A DNA stretch of 64,000 nt from Polaromonas sp. (GTDB lineage Bacteria; Pseudomonadota; Gammaproteobacteria; Burkholderiales; Burkholderiaceae_C). Below the pieces are notes generated by a model that was not told the DNA's origin, searched no databases, and saw only the letters and a list, made by a program, of their open reading frames with translations. Positions 18,991-27,767 of this stretch are shown here, one piece after another. The position numbers were made by a program, and so were the translations under genes. Each line of letters begins with the position of its first letter. Position 1 is the first letter of the stretch. The stretch lies in contig JAQGNE010000008.1 of NCBI GenBank assembly GCA_028291985.1, forward strand, positions 1 through 64,000, given 5' to 3'.

Positions 18991-19351
18991 CTAGAGCATT
19001 GAAGCTACGACTCTGGTATTCGGCTGGCTGTCAATTGGAACGCCATATTCGGCTTCATTGGGTCGTTCGCGGCGGGGCAGTTGTTCGATCGCGCCTGCTA
19101 CCGTCGGCAGCGATACAAGCAACAGCGTCGCTGCTCCACAGTAGTACAAACAGCCCGGTCGGACCGCAAGACGCGATGCGATCACCTGTCGAAAAATGAA
19201 CGCGGAAGCACGCAGCCGCCTTGACGGGACGACAGGGCTGGCGGGGTTGAAAGTTCAGCCAAGCGCGGCCGCCGGCGGGGCGGGCACTGCAGCTGCGCAG
19301 AGGCGGCAAGACAGGCAATCGGTCCGCGTTCATGGCCGTGATGATAGTCAT
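18991..19351 (-). pseudogene. Possible decayed gene at the 3' end of the polysaccharide cluster
   Basis: An ATG at 19351 overlaps the GtrA stop by 4 bp (ATGA), the usual sign of a coupled downstream gene. The frame it opens (to 19055) soon loses protein-like composition. A second frame, opened by GTG at 19185 and closing at 18991, has a signal-peptide-like stretch (YYCGAATLLLVSLPTVAGAIE) followed by a short polar tail. I read this as a frameshifted or truncated remnant of a membrane or exported protein, but no family is recognised. Alternatively the 64-residue frame is a genuine small protein. Confidence 0.3.
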
Positions 19352-19734
19352 CGGGTGAAGGCCGCCCGGCTCAGGATGAACGTCATCGGCAGCGTGACGG
19401 CTACAGCTACCAGGGGCGCTGCTTCTGGCCAGAGCGCCAAGTGCCGGACCCACACCTCGACGACCCCCAACCCCACGGCGTACTGCAGCAGGTAGATGGC
19501 CGGCAGGGCCAGCATGCTGCGCCAGCCGGTGTGGCGGTTGAAGACGTAGAAGCGGTTCAAGACATACGCCAGCCCGATTCCGGCGGCAAACGCGGCCGTG
19601 TACGCCAGTCGGTGGCCCCACCTCTCGAGCAGCAGTAGGTAGAGCAGCCACGTCAGCGCGGTGTTGACGCCACCCGCGACGAGGAACCGCACCCATGGGC
19701 GGCCGCTCGCCGGTGTGTCAGGCGCTGCCCGCAT
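19348..19734 (-). CDS. GtrA family membrane protein
   Basis: Small polytopic protein with four membrane helices, beginning with the family signature [21 protein letters not shown] and continuing with [12 protein letters not shown], which is also typical. GtrA proteins are thought to help move lipid-linked sugars across the inner membrane for O-antigen or surface glycan modification. The in-frame ATG at 19734 is preferred over 19770, which would overlap the upstream acyltransferase gene by over 50 bp. It is the last intact gene of a five-gene minus-strand glycan cluster. Confidence 0.85.
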   Translation of the reverse strand: MRAAPDTPASGRPWVRFLVAGGVNTALTWLLYLLLLERWGHRLAYTAAFAAGIGLAYVLNRFYVFNRHTGWRSMLALPAIYLLQYAVGLGVVEVWVRHLALWPEAAPLVAVAVTLPMTFILSRAAFTR

Positions 19735-20668
19735 CGGCCCGCACCAGTTTCTGGAACTGGGCGTAGTCACGGATGTAGTCGTCCGGGTCGTAGTGGTGCG
19801 ATGCGAAGACCAGCAGCACCGCGTCTTCCGAGTAGCGGTACTGGATACCCCAGGTCATGGGCGGCAGGTACAGCCCCTGGGTCCGCCGGTCGAGCAGGAA
19901 CTCCTCGCGCTGGCGGCCGTCGTCGACGACCACGCTGACGCTGCCATTGACCGCCAGCAGCATCTGGTGGCAGGTGCGGTGCGCATGTTCGCCGCGCGTC
20001 TCGCGCGTGGAAACGCCGAACACGAGAAAATAGCGCTTGGGCGAGAACGGGATGTCACGCTCAAATTCCCCGGCCGACAGCGCGCCGCGCAGATCCGGCA
20101 CGTAGCGGAAGTCGATCAACTGGACCCCCGCGACCCGCGAGCTGCCGGGCGCTTGCGATTGCGGGTCGCGCGAAGCGGGGCTTTCCTCGGCTGCCCCCAC
20201 GTACCCGACGATCTTGGCGGGGTTGCCCGCCACGATGGCATTGGGCGGCACCGAGCGGGTGACCACCGCACCGGCGCCGACCATCGCGTTCTGCCCGATT
20301 GTGGTGTTGGCCAGCAAGGTGGCGTTGGCGCCGATCGAGGCGCCCCGCTTGAGAACGGTGCGCGAGAACACCGCCGGGGGTTGCTTGCTGCGGGGAAACA
20401 GGTCGTTGGTGAAAGTCACGTTGGGCCCGATGAAGACGTCGTCCTCAACCTCGACCCCGTCCCAGAGCTGGACACCGCACTTCACGGTGACCCTGTCGCC
20501 CACCTTGACGTCATTCTCGATGAAGACGTGGTCGCAGATATTGCAGTCGGCGCCGATCACGGCCCGCGGCAGGACGTGGGCGAACGCCCAGACGCGGGTG
20601 CCAGCGCCGATCGCCTGCGACTCGCACAGTGCCTGCGGGTGCACGAAATAAGAGCGTTCCTGACTCAT
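19718..20668 (-). CDS. Bifunctional sugar acyltransferase / dTDP-sugar 3,4-ketoisomerase (FdtD/WxcM-like)
   Basis: 316 residues in two domains. Residues about 8-165 form a left-handed beta-helix acyltransferase ([20 protein letters not shown], hexapeptide repeats, the loop FTNDLFPRS, then [27 protein letters not shown]). Residues about 185-310 form a WxcM/FdtA-like cupin ([74 protein letters not shown]). In characterised relatives the cupin isomerises dTDP-4-keto-6-deoxyglucose to the 3-keto sugar and the beta-helix N-acetylates the 3-amino product. With the aminotransferase two genes upstream, this predicts a 3-acylamino-3,6-dideoxyhexose (Fuc3NAc or Qui3NAc type). Overlaps its upstream neighbour by 4 bp. 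Confidence 0.88.
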   Translation of the reverse strand: MSQERSYFVHPQALCESQAIGAGTRVWAFAHVLPRAVIGADCNICDHVFIENDVKVGDRVTVKCGVQLWDGVEVEDDVFIGPNVTFTNDLFPRSKQPPAVFSRTVLKRGASIGANATLLANTTIGQNAMVGAGAVVTRSVPPNAIVAGNPAKIVGYVGAAEESPASRDPQSQAPGSSRVAGVQLIDFRYVPDLRGALSAGEFERDIPFSPKRYFLVFGVSTRETRGEHAHRTCHQMLLAVNGSVSVVVDDGRQREEFLLDRRTQGLYLPPMTWGIQYRYSEDAVLLVFASHHYDPDDYIRDYAQFQKLVRADAGSA

Positions 20669-21609
20669 GCCGATGCTCCGTTACGGTCCCAGACGTGCCG
20701 GCGCAGCACCACGTGCAGCGGCCTTTGCTTGGTGTTCTCATAGGCACGCCAAGCGTAAGAACCGACGACGCCGAGGGCGAACAGGTTCAGGGCTCCAAAG
20801 AAGACGATCGCCAGGATGGTGAGGGTATAGCCGGGCACCTCGATCCACCCGTTCAGGCGCGCCATCACCACCATGGCGGCGAACAATCCCGACAGCGCAG
20901 CCACCAGCCCCCCGCCTCGTATCAGCAGGCGGATCGGCAGGTCGGTAAAGGCGAAAACGCTGTCCATCATGTAGTTCAGCTTCTTGGAGAACGTCCATGC
21001 CGAGTGGCCGTGGGTCCGCTCCTGCCGGCGGTAAGGCACGAACTTGCGTCGGAAGCCGAGCCAGAACACCTGCGCTACCAGCGAGCTGTGGCGCTCTTCC
21101 ATGGCCAGCAACTGGTCCCTGAAGGCGCGGTTGCAGCCAAAAATGTCGACCCCGCCGGGCGGCATCTCGCGCACGACGTGGCGGCGGTAGAGGGACCAGA
21201 ACAGGCCCGACATGGCCCGCGAGGCCAACGGGTCTTCGCGGCCCTCGCGCACGCCCACCGTGACGTCGGCTTCATCGGCAGCCAGGATTCGGGCGAAGTC
21301 GAGGATCAGCTCGGGCGGCTCCTGGAGGTCGGCCGCCATCACGGCGAACGCGGTGCCTGTGCCAGCCTGCAGCCCGGCACGGATGGCCGCGAAGGAGCCG
21401 AAGTTGCGGGACAGCAGCAGCAGTTGCGAGCGGAATCCGTGCGCCGGCAACCGATCGCGCAGCAGCTCGTACGAGTGGTCAGGGCTTCCGTCCACCACGA
21501 AGACGGCCTCCAGCGCGTTGTCCAGCCCGGCCTGTAGCCGGTCGACGGCCTGCAGCAATGCTTGGATCGAACTCTCGTTGCGGTACACGGGAATCACCAG
21601 GGTCAACAA
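20665..21609 (-). CDS. Family 2 glycosyltransferase with C-terminal membrane helices
   Basis: GT-A fold transferase of the polyprenyl-phosphate mannose/glucose synthase type: [60 protein letters not shown] (DxQ metal site) and the late [17 protein letters not shown] region. Two membrane helices follow (about 237-260 and 270-292). It probably adds a sugar to undecaprenyl phosphate on the cytoplasmic face, which fits the GtrA protein in the same operon. I choose a TTG start at 21609, with AGGAG 5 nt upstream; an ATG at 21696 would overlap the aminotransferase by over 70 bp. Confidence 0.87.
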   Translation of the reverse strand: MLTLVIPVYRNESSIQALLQAVDRLQAGLDNALEAVFVVDGSPDHSYELLRDRLPAHGFRSQLLLLSRNFGSFAAIRAGLQAGTGTAFAVMAADLQEPPELILDFARILAADEADVTVGVREGREDPLASRAMSGLFWSLYRRHVVREMPPGGVDIFGCNRAFRDQLLAMEERHSSLVAQVFWLGFRRKFVPYRRQERTHGHSAWTFSKKLNYMMDSVFAFTDLPIRLLIRGGGLVAALSGLFAAMVVMARLNGWIEVPGYTLTILAIVFFGALNLFALGVVGSYAWRAYENTKQRPLHVVLRRHVWDRNGASA

Positions 21610-21623
21610 GGCGGCTCCTGCTT

Positions 21624-22730
21624 TCAGCGGCGGAAGAAGTCGAGCACCGCGGCCACCACAGCCTGCTGGTGGGGCCGCGGCAGGCCCGGATAGCAAGGCA
21701 GGCTCAGCACGCTGTCGCAGGCTGCCTGCGTGTGGGGCAAGCTCTCGCCCTCCAGCAGGTGGCCGGCCGCGGTAGCCTGGCGGTGGTCCGGGATCGGGTA
21801 GTGCACCTCGGCCTGCACGCCCCGGGTCGCCAGGAACGACTGCAGTTTATTGCGCTGTGCACTGCGCACCACGTAGAGGTGGGCCACATAGTCCTGCCGA
21901 GAGACCGCTGGCGCCTGCAGGGGCAGCCCGGCGAAGGCGGCATGGTAGCGGTCGGCAGCCTCGCGCCGCTGGGCGTTGCAGGCATCCAGGTGCCCCAGCT
22001 TGTCGTTCAGCACGGCAGCCTGAAATTCGTCGATGCGGCTGTTGCGTCCACCGGCCACGTCGTTGTGATACTTGCGGCCCCAGCCGTACTGGCGCAGTGC
22101 CGTCAGCCGCTTGGCCAATGCCGCGTCACTGCATACCACCGCCCCCGCGTCGCCCAGGGCGCCCAGGTTCTTGGTCGGGTAGAAGCTGAAGCATCCGATC
22201 CGTCCGAAGCTGCCGGCGCGCCTGCCGCCCTGCGCTGCGCCGTGGGACTGCGCGCAATCCTCGATGACCGCCACGCCGTCCCGCGCCGCCAGTGCGCAAA
22301 GCGTCTCGATGTCTGCCAGCTGCCCGTAAAGGTGCGTCACGATCACCGCCTTGGGCTTGCAGCGCTTCAGCGCGTGCGCCAGCGCCTGCGGGTCCAGCGT
22401 CATGGTTCGCGGGTCGATGTCCACGTAGCAGGCCCGAGCCCCGACCAACTGCAGTGCGATGCTGCCGTAGTAGCCCGCGTTGGCCGTCAGCATCACCGTG
22501 TCGCCCGGTCCGACGTCCAATGCCCGCAGGGCCAGCTCCAGCGCATCGGTTCCGTTGGCCACGGTCACGCAGTGGGCAACGCCGCAGTAGGCCCCAAAGG
22601 CCTGCTCGAACGCCCGGGTCTCCTCGCCCAGCAAGTAACGGTCGCGCGCCACCACCCGGGCAACGCTGGCCTGCACATCCAGACCCTGGTTGGCGGCCTG
22701 CATCGAGAAAAAAGGAACTGCCTGAACCAT
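21624..22730 (-). CDS. DegT/DnrJ/EryC1-family sugar aminotransferase
   Basis: PLP-dependent sugar aminotransferase of 368 residues. Family blocks in order: VARDRYLLGEETRAFEQAF, VANGTDALELALRAL, ANAGYYGSIALQLVG, DIDPRTMTLDP, VIVTHLYGQLAD, VIEDCAQSHGA, the PLP-lysine region CFSFYPTKNLGALGDAGAVV, NSRIDEFQAAVL and VEVHYPIPDH (here AEVHYP). Such enzymes transaminate dTDP-keto-sugars. Given the ketoisomerase/acyltransferase downstream, it most likely makes dTDP-3-amino-3,6-dideoxyhexose (FdtB/QdtB role). Genes making the dTDP-keto precursor (rmlA/rmlB) are not in the window. Confidence 0.92.
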   Translation of the reverse strand: MVQAVPFFSMQAANQGLDVQASVARVVARDRYLLGEETRAFEQAFGAYCGVAHCVTVANGTDALELALRALDVGPGDTVMLTANAGYYGSIALQLVGARACYVDIDPRTMTLDPQALAHALKRCKPKAVIVTHLYGQLADIETLCALAARDGVAVIEDCAQSHGAAQGGRRAGSFGRIGCFSFYPTKNLGALGDAGAVVCSDAALAKRLTALRQYGWGRKYHNDVAGGRNSRIDEFQAAVLNDKLGHLDACNAQRREAADRYHAAFAGLPLQAPAVSRQDYVAHLYVVRSAQRNKLQSFLATRGVQAEVHYPIPDHRQATAAGHLLEGESLPHTQAACDSVLSLPCYPGLPRPHQQAVVAAVLDFFRR

Positions 22731-22735
22731 CTACT

Positions 22736-24502
22736 TCACTTTCGCAAGTCATGGTGCTGCCACGTCAGCCGATCGCATCGGCCGCCGGGATGCCCGGCCG
22801 GCACCGAAATCTGACTTCCGCTCGCCACCGCCACGCACAGCAGGCCCGCTGCTTGGCGTGCAGCCTGCGCATCGGCGCAGGCCAGGGTGAGCTCGAATCG
22901 CCCGCGCATCGTGCCTGCCGGGTCATGCGCCACCGTCCCACCGCAAGCTACTGGCGACAGGACCAGGAAATTCCGGCCCAGATCGGAGGGCGGCACCGCG
23001 CCGGTCACGGTGACGACGGCGCCATGTGCCTGTACCCGTTCGATTGTGCCTTGGGGGTTGAATGCCATCTGCGGCATCCGCCTGAACACATAGACATCCA
23101 CCTGCCTGCGCGGCAGTGCCGCAGCCCATTGTCTCAGCTCCTGCGGACCCGACGCCGTCCTCAGCCGGCCGAGCGCGGCATCGTAGGTGGCGAAAGCCGA
23201 CGGGTCTGCGCCGGCCTCGGCCAAGTCATCCTGGTTGTCGATCACCTGCACCTGCGGATTGAACGGCTGGCCCAGCGCACGCGCCGCCATGCGCATGCCA
23301 TCGAGATGGAATTTCTGCCAGAAGTAGCCGCCGTCTCCGGTGAGCACCAGGTGCAGCATGCCAGGGCGCGGATCGAGCACGGCGCCGTACCACTGCGACC
23401 AGCGCTGCTTGACCTGTGCGATCTCCGCCCGCCAGGGCTGCGACAGCCACACCTGCATCGCGCCGGCAGCGATCATCAGCGCCACCATCGCCATGCGGCG
23501 CTGACCGAGCACCCGCCAGGCGAAGGCGCCCATGACACAGGCCAAAGTCCACCAGACCAGCAGCAGCAGGCGGTCGGGCTCGTGGAGGCCAACCCCCGAT
23601 GTGACCGGTAGCAAGGGCGCCACCAGGATCGCTGCGAGCACCAGCAGGAACAAGGCTTCCCGTGCGCTCAGTGCCTTTCGCCACACCGCAAGAATCACGG
23701 CCGCGGGCAGCAGGATCCAGGCCTGGCTGAACAGCAGCGGCGCCATGCCCGCGACCTGCCGCAGTGCCTCCTGCGGCTGCAGTGGCACGCCGCGCGGCCC
23801 GAGCAGGCTGCCGTCGAACACCACCCAGCGCCAGCCCGTGTACGCTGCGACCGCCAGCCACAGGGCCCAGGACACGCGCAGCCGTCGGGCGAGCGTTCCC
23901 TCGGGCAGCAGCAGCAGGGCCACCGGCAGTGGCACGAAAACTTCCTTGCAGGAAGTGGCCAGCATGTACAGCAGGCCGGACAGCAAGGCAAGGCCCGCGC
24001 CGCCGCTGCGAACTGCGGCGACGAAACTCCACGCCGCCAAGATGGTGAACAGCAGGCCATACAGGTAGTGCCCGGACATCTGCTCGTGGCTGATGAAAAC
24101 CACCGGCGTCCCGGTCAGGAACAAAAGGGCGGCCAGCAAGGCCGCCATCTCGGGCAGCCACAGGCGCAGGAACATCCAGGTCGCCATCGCGCAGGCCCAC
24201 ACCACCGCCAGCAGGTGCAGGTGATGCCAGCGCGGGTCCAGGCCAAACAGTGTGACGTTGATGTCGTAGACCAGTAGGTTCCACGGCGTCAGGGCGCTAG
24301 CGCTGACGGCCTTGAGGGTAGCCGGATCGAAGAAATAGGTCAGCGGGCTGAGACGAGCCGCGTTGAACAGGTTGAAACCATCGTCCCTGGCGAACCCCAT
24401 CGTCAACGCCGCTCCATGGAGGAGCGCCGTGAGCGCCAGCGTCGACAGCAGCGCGGCCAGGTGCCAGCGCCACAGGTGCCTGTCGGAAGTCGGGGGGATC
24501 AT
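22736..24502 (-). CDS. Polytopic membrane protein, probable GT-C-type glycosyltransferase
   Basis: 588 residues with about ten membrane helices in the first 390 residues and a soluble C-terminal part (about 395-588). An acidic pair in the first periplasmic loop (FARDDGFNLFNAARL) is where GT-C enzymes of the ArnT/PMT type carry their catalytic Asp. I do not recognise a specific family. The context, at the head of a surface-sugar operon and 5 bp upstream of the aminotransferase gene, supports transfer of a lipid-linked sugar on the periplasmic side. It could also be a general membrane protein of a glycan pathway. GC is very high. Confidence 0.7.
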   Translation of the reverse strand: MIPPTSDRHLWRWHLAALLSTLALTALLHGAALTMGFARDDGFNLFNAARLSPLTYFFDPATLKAVSASALTPWNLLVYDINVTLFGLDPRWHHLHLLAVVWACAMATWMFLRLWLPEMAALLAALLFLTGTPVVFISHEQMSGHYLYGLLFTILAAWSFVAAVRSGGAGLALLSGLLYMLATSCKEVFVPLPVALLLLPEGTLARRLRVSWALWLAVAAYTGWRWVVFDGSLLGPRGVPLQPQEALRQVAGMAPLLFSQAWILLPAAVILAVWRKALSAREALFLLVLAAILVAPLLPVTSGVGLHEPDRLLLLVWWTLACVMGAFAWRVLGQRRMAMVALMIAAGAMQVWLSQPWRAEIAQVKQRWSQWYGAVLDPRPGMLHLVLTGDGGYFWQKFHLDGMRMAARALGQPFNPQVQVIDNQDDLAEAGADPSAFATYDAALGRLRTASGPQELRQWAAALPRRQVDVYVFRRMPQMAFNPQGTIERVQAHGAVVTVTGAVPPSDLGRNFLVLSPVACGGTVAHDPAGTMRGRFELTLACADAQAARQAAGLLCVAVASGSQISVPAGHPGGRCDRLTWQHHDLRK

Positions 24503-24536
24503 GGGTGTGTTTCTGGGTGCCGTAGGGGCTGGCAGA

Positions 24537-24950
24537 TTATCGGCGGCCCTGCGCCGTCAGCGAAAAACGCCGGCTCAGGAAGCTCGAGCCCCCAAGCCGA
24601 GCCGCCAGGGCACGTCAATGGCCTTGCTGATGCCGATGCGCGGGCCGCGGACCACCTGCAGGTCACCTGCGGGTTCTAGTCCGCTGCCAGCAGCTGGAGC
24701 AATGGGCGGTCCAGAAGGGCGCCGTTGAGTTCCAGCGTGACGCCCAGAGCCTGGCCCAGGCGGCCCGGCCAGCGCACAGCAGGCGCGCATCCGCGCAGTC
24801 CCTCGGTAGGCTCGATGTATTGATCAACATCCCCGCGCCGTGCAGCCACCAGTGAATGCCGTAGCAGCGGTAGACATAGGCGTGGCCCGGTACGCCGAAC
24901 ATCGGACTTGACTGTCGCTTTCAGGGTGTTTACGACTTCAAGATTCCGTG
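24537..24950 (-). pseudogene. 3-methyladenine DNA glycosylase (AAG/MPG family), decayed
   Basis: Pieces in different frames add up to the family's C-terminal two thirds: MFGVPGHAYVYRCYGIHW (about 24849-24902), IEPTEGLRG with WPGRLGQALGVTLELNGALLDRP (about 24690-24815), AGDLQVVRGPRIGISKAID with PWRLGL (about 24580-24670), and FLSRRFSLTAQGRR ending at 24537. At least three frame changes are needed. The N-terminal part with the first catalytic residues is missing. The intact enzyme removes alkylated purines in base excision repair; this copy cannot. Confidence 0.8.
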
Positions 24951-25063
24951 TCAAAAATCCGGCGCCCCGCTAACCGGCAGGGATGCTAAGTTTATTTGGG
25001 ACTTCAATAGACTGTTTTCGACTTTAATTGCGCGGACCAATTGCATTCATCGGCCGGAATCGC

Positions 25064-26923
25064 TCACTCTACAGTGACACTCTTCGCCAGGTTGCGCGGC
25101 TTGTCAACATCCGTTCCGCGCGCCACAGCCGTGTGGTACGCCAGCAATTGCAGTGGCACCACATGCAGCATCGGGCTTAGCGGCCCATAGTGCTCGGGCA
25201 TGCGAATCACGTGGATGCCTTCGGTGGTGGCCAGCCGGCTGTCTGCATCGGCCAGCACGTACAGCACGCCGCCCCTGGCGCGCACTTCCTGCAGGTTGCT
25301 CTTTAACTTTTCCAGCAGGTTGTCATTGGGTGCCACGGCCACCACCGGCATGGCGCTGGTGACAAGTGCCAGCGGGCCGTGCTTCAGCTCACCCGCCGGG
25401 TACGCTTCGGCATGGATGTAGCTGATTTCCTTGAGCTTGAGTGCGCCTTCCAGCGCGATCGGGTAATGCAGGCCGCGCCCTAAAAAGAGCGCGTTTTCCA
25501 TCTTGGCAAAGTCTTCGGCCCAGGCGATCACTTGCGGCTCGAGTGCCAGCACGGCAGACAGCGCCGCCGGCAGATGCCGCATGGCCTTGAGGTGCGCCGC
25601 TTCTTCTTCATCAGTCAGGCGGCCCTTGCTTTGTGCCAGCGCCAGCGTCAACAAAAAGAGCCCCGCCAGCTGCGCGGTGAATGCCTTGGTGGAGGCCACG
25701 CCGATCTCGACGCCAGCACGGGTTACGTAGGCCAGCTTGCATTCGCGCACCATCGCCGAGGTTGACACATTGCAGATCGTCAGCGTCTGCATCATGCCCA
25801 GGCTTTGCGCATGGCGCAGCGCCGCCAGGGTATCGGCTGTCTCGCCGCTTTGCGTGATGGTGACGACCAACGTGCGCGGGTTGGGCACCGAGGTGCGGTA
25901 GCGGTATTCGCTTGCCACCTCGACCTGGGTCGGAATTTTGGCAATCGACTCAAGCCAGTATTTGGCGGTGCAGCCGCTGTAGTAGCTGGTCCCGCAAGCC
26001 AGGATCAGTACGGAATCAATATCCTTGAACACCCGATAGGCGTCATCGCCGAACAGCTCGGGAACAATGCCCTCAACACCTTCCAGCGTGTCGGCAATGG
26101 CGCGCGGCTGCTCGAAAATTTCTTTCTGCATGTAATGGCGATAAGGGCCCAGCTCTGCTGCACCGCTGTGCGCCACCACGGTTTTGACCGGGCGCTGCGC
26201 CGCCCTGTGCTGCCGGTCGATCACCCAGAACTTGCCCAGCTGAATGTCGACCAGATCACCCTCTTCCAGATACACGATCTGATCAGTCACGCCTGCAAGT
26301 GCCATGGCATCGCTGGCCAGAAAATGCTCGGCGCCATCCTTGCCCACGCCCAGAATCAATGGTGAGCCTGCACGCGCACCTACCACCCTATGCGGCTCGT
26401 CCTTGCAGAACGCGGCTATCGCATAAGCGCCCTGCAATTGCGTGACGGCTGATTTCAGTGCCTCGAACAGATCACCGTCATACAGGCTGTCCACCAGATG
26501 CACGATGACCTCGGTGTCGGTCTGGCTGTCGAACACATAGCCCTTGGCCTGCAGTGCCGCGCGCAGCTCTTCATGGTTTTCGATGATGCCGTTGTGTACC
26601 AGCGCCACCCGGGCTGATGCTGCATTGGCGCTGGAAGCCGACGCCTGCCTGCCGTGGCTGAAATGGGGATGGGCGTTATGCACAGCCGGGGCGCCATGGG
26701 TGGCCCAGCGGGTGTGCGCAATACCGGTGCCGCCCGCGATGTGGTCAGCGTCTACCTGGGCCTGCAGTTCTGCAACCCGTGCGGTGCTGCGCGCCCGCTT
26801 CAGGCCGCCGTCATACACCGCGACTCCGCAGGAGTCATAACCCCGGTATTCCAGCCGCTGCAAGCCCTGGACCAGTATGGGAACAATATTTTGGTTGGAA
26901 ACCGCTGCAACGATGCCGCACAT
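25064..26923 (-). CDS. glmS: Glutamine-fructose-6-phosphate aminotransferase (isomerizing)
   Basis: First step of UDP-GlcNAc synthesis: makes glucosamine-6-phosphate from fructose-6-phosphate and glutamine in the cytosol. The mature N-terminus is [10 protein letters not shown] with the catalytic Cys2; the glutaminase domain shows [21 protein letters not shown] and [11 protein letters not shown]. Two SIS domains follow ([71 protein letters not shown]), ending in [13 protein letters not shown]. It is 619 residues, slightly longer than E. coli GlmS, mainly from a Ser/Ala-rich insertion of about ten residues before RVALVHNG. It is divergent from the Lrp-like gene, and glmU is on the far side of that. 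Confidence 0.98.
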   Translation of the reverse strand: MCGIVAAVSNQNIVPILVQGLQRLEYRGYDSCGVAVYDGGLKRARSTARVAELQAQVDADHIAGGTGIAHTRWATHGAPAVHNAHPHFSHGRQASASSANAASARVALVHNGIIENHEELRAALQAKGYVFDSQTDTEVIVHLVDSLYDGDLFEALKSAVTQLQGAYAIAAFCKDEPHRVVGARAGSPLILGVGKDGAEHFLASDAMALAGVTDQIVYLEEGDLVDIQLGKFWVIDRQHRAAQRPVKTVVAHSGAAELGPYRHYMQKEIFEQPRAIADTLEGVEGIVPELFGDDAYRVFKDIDSVLILACGTSYYSGCTAKYWLESIAKIPTQVEVASEYRYRTSVPNPRTLVVTITQSGETADTLAALRHAQSLGMMQTLTICNVSTSAMVRECKLAYVTRAGVEIGVASTKAFTAQLAGLFLLTLALAQSKGRLTDEEEAAHLKAMRHLPAALSAVLALEPQVIAWAEDFAKMENALFLGRGLHYPIALEGALKLKEISYIHAEAYPAGELKHGPLALVTSAMPVVAVAPNDNLLEKLKSNLQEVRARGGVLYVLADADSRLATTEGIHVIRMPEHYGPLSPMLHVVPLQLLAYHTAVARGTDVDKPRNLAKSVTVE

Positions 26924-27065
26924 GATGAACTCCGTAAAAAGCCGATGCTACGGTCTGCGTGTTTTTTTAAATGAACTTCTTACGGCTATATTTGCAATTT
27001 AATTTCATTTCATTAAAAGAGTGAAATATAAATTCAATTTAGGTTTGATTATGAAAGAAAAATTC
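26924..27065. promoter_or_regulatory. AT-rich divergent promoter region, glmS / Lrp-like gene
   Basis: This short intergenic region is strongly AT-rich in a GC-rich window, with direct repetition of TTTCATTTCATT and the stretch GTGAAATATAAATTC. An Lrp-type regulator often binds its own divergent promoter, so autoregulation and control of glmS are plausible. Exact -35/-10 positions were not assigned, and I found no glmS ribozyme-like features in the glmS leader. Confidence 0.45.
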
Positions 27066-27536
27066 ATGGATGACACAGACTGTCGACTTCTTGACCTCCT
27101 GCAGACCGATGCTTCGCTCAGCAATCTGGAACTGGCTGAGCAGGTGCACCTATCGCCGCCAACCTGTCTTCGCCGCGTAAAGCGACTGCAACTTGCAGGG
27201 CTGATCGACCGCCAGATTGCCGTGCTGAACACCGACAGATTGGCGGAGATGATGGGGCACGGCCTCACGGCCATCGTTGAGATAACACTGGATCGGCAGA
27301 ACGCCGAATGCCAGGAAGCGTTTGAAACCAGGATTGCCGGCGATACCGCCGTGCAGCAGTGCTACCGGGTGTCGCCAGGGCCTGATTTTGTACTCGTGGT
27401 GCATGTGCCCGACATGCCAGGCTACCAGGCATTGGCACAGCGGCTTTTCACCACGGACGCCAATGTGCGCAACGTAAAAGCCTACTTCAGTACCAAACGG
27501 GCTAAATTTGAACCAAAAGTGCCTCTAGGCCACTAA
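27066..27536 (+). CDS. Lrp/AsnC-family transcriptional regulator
   Basis: Two-domain regulator. The N-terminal helix-turn-helix reads DCRLLDLLQTDASLSNLELAEQVHLSPPTCLRRVKRLQLAGLIDRQ; the C-terminal RAM effector domain spans about 70-145 (LTAIVEITLDRQN, QQCYRVSPGPDFVLVVHVPDMPGYQAL, VRNVKAYFSTKRAKFE). I use the ATG at 27066; in-frame ATGs at 27021 and 27051 would lengthen it. The last residues (FEPKVPLGH) are encoded by an AT-rich dispersed element that also covers the stop codon. It lies between divergent glmS and convergent glmU, so control of aminosugar synthesis is a reasonable guess. Confidence 0.92.
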   Translation: MDDTDCRLLDLLQTDASLSNLELAEQVHLSPPTCLRRVKRLQLAGLIDRQIAVLNTDRLAEMMGHGLTAIVEITLDRQNAECQEAFETRIAGDTAVQQCYRVSPGPDFVLVVHVPDMPGYQALAQRLFTTDANVRNVKAYFSTKRAKFEPKVPLGH

Positions 27537-27570
27537 ATACAACGGGTTTCAGCTATCAATAACAGAGCGC
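27504..27570 (-). repeat. AT-rich hairpin element, copy J (overlaps the Lrp gene 3' end)
   Basis: Read on the minus strand: GCTCTGTTATTGATAGCTG, AAACCC, an AT spacer, GGCCTAGAGGC, ACTTTTGGTTCAAATTT. It provides the last ten or so codons and the stop of the Lrp-like gene. Confidence 0.65.
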
Positions 27571-27681
27571 TTGATGACTGATTTATTGCCCCGCAATCAA
27601 AGCCCGCGTTCCCGGGCGTTGTTCCATTCGCGGCATATGGGCGCGTCAGGGCCTGATGCGAGTTGGCTGTCGAAACTTCTG

Positions 27682-27746
27682 AACGCTATGCTTTCGATAG
27701 CTGCCGCCCGTTGCATCCAAAGGGCGGAAGCCATAAACATTCAAAA
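27682..27746 (+). repeat. AT-rich hairpin element, copy C
   Basis: GAACGCTATGCTTTCGATAGC then a hairpin GCTGCCGCCC (27700-27709)/GGGCGGAAGC (27722-27731), then CATAAACATTCAAAAG. It sits at the 3' side of glmU, between the convergent Lrp and glmU genes, and could act as a transcription stop. The stem bases differ from other copies but still pair. Confidence 0.65.
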
Positions 27747-27767
27747 GTATTCGCCAACCTGCGGAAC

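Noticed and set aside
26924..27065. A glmS ribozyme or GlcN6P riboswitch in the glmS leader
   Set aside because: The leader is short and AT-rich, without the conserved core; the ribozyme is typical of Firmicutes.
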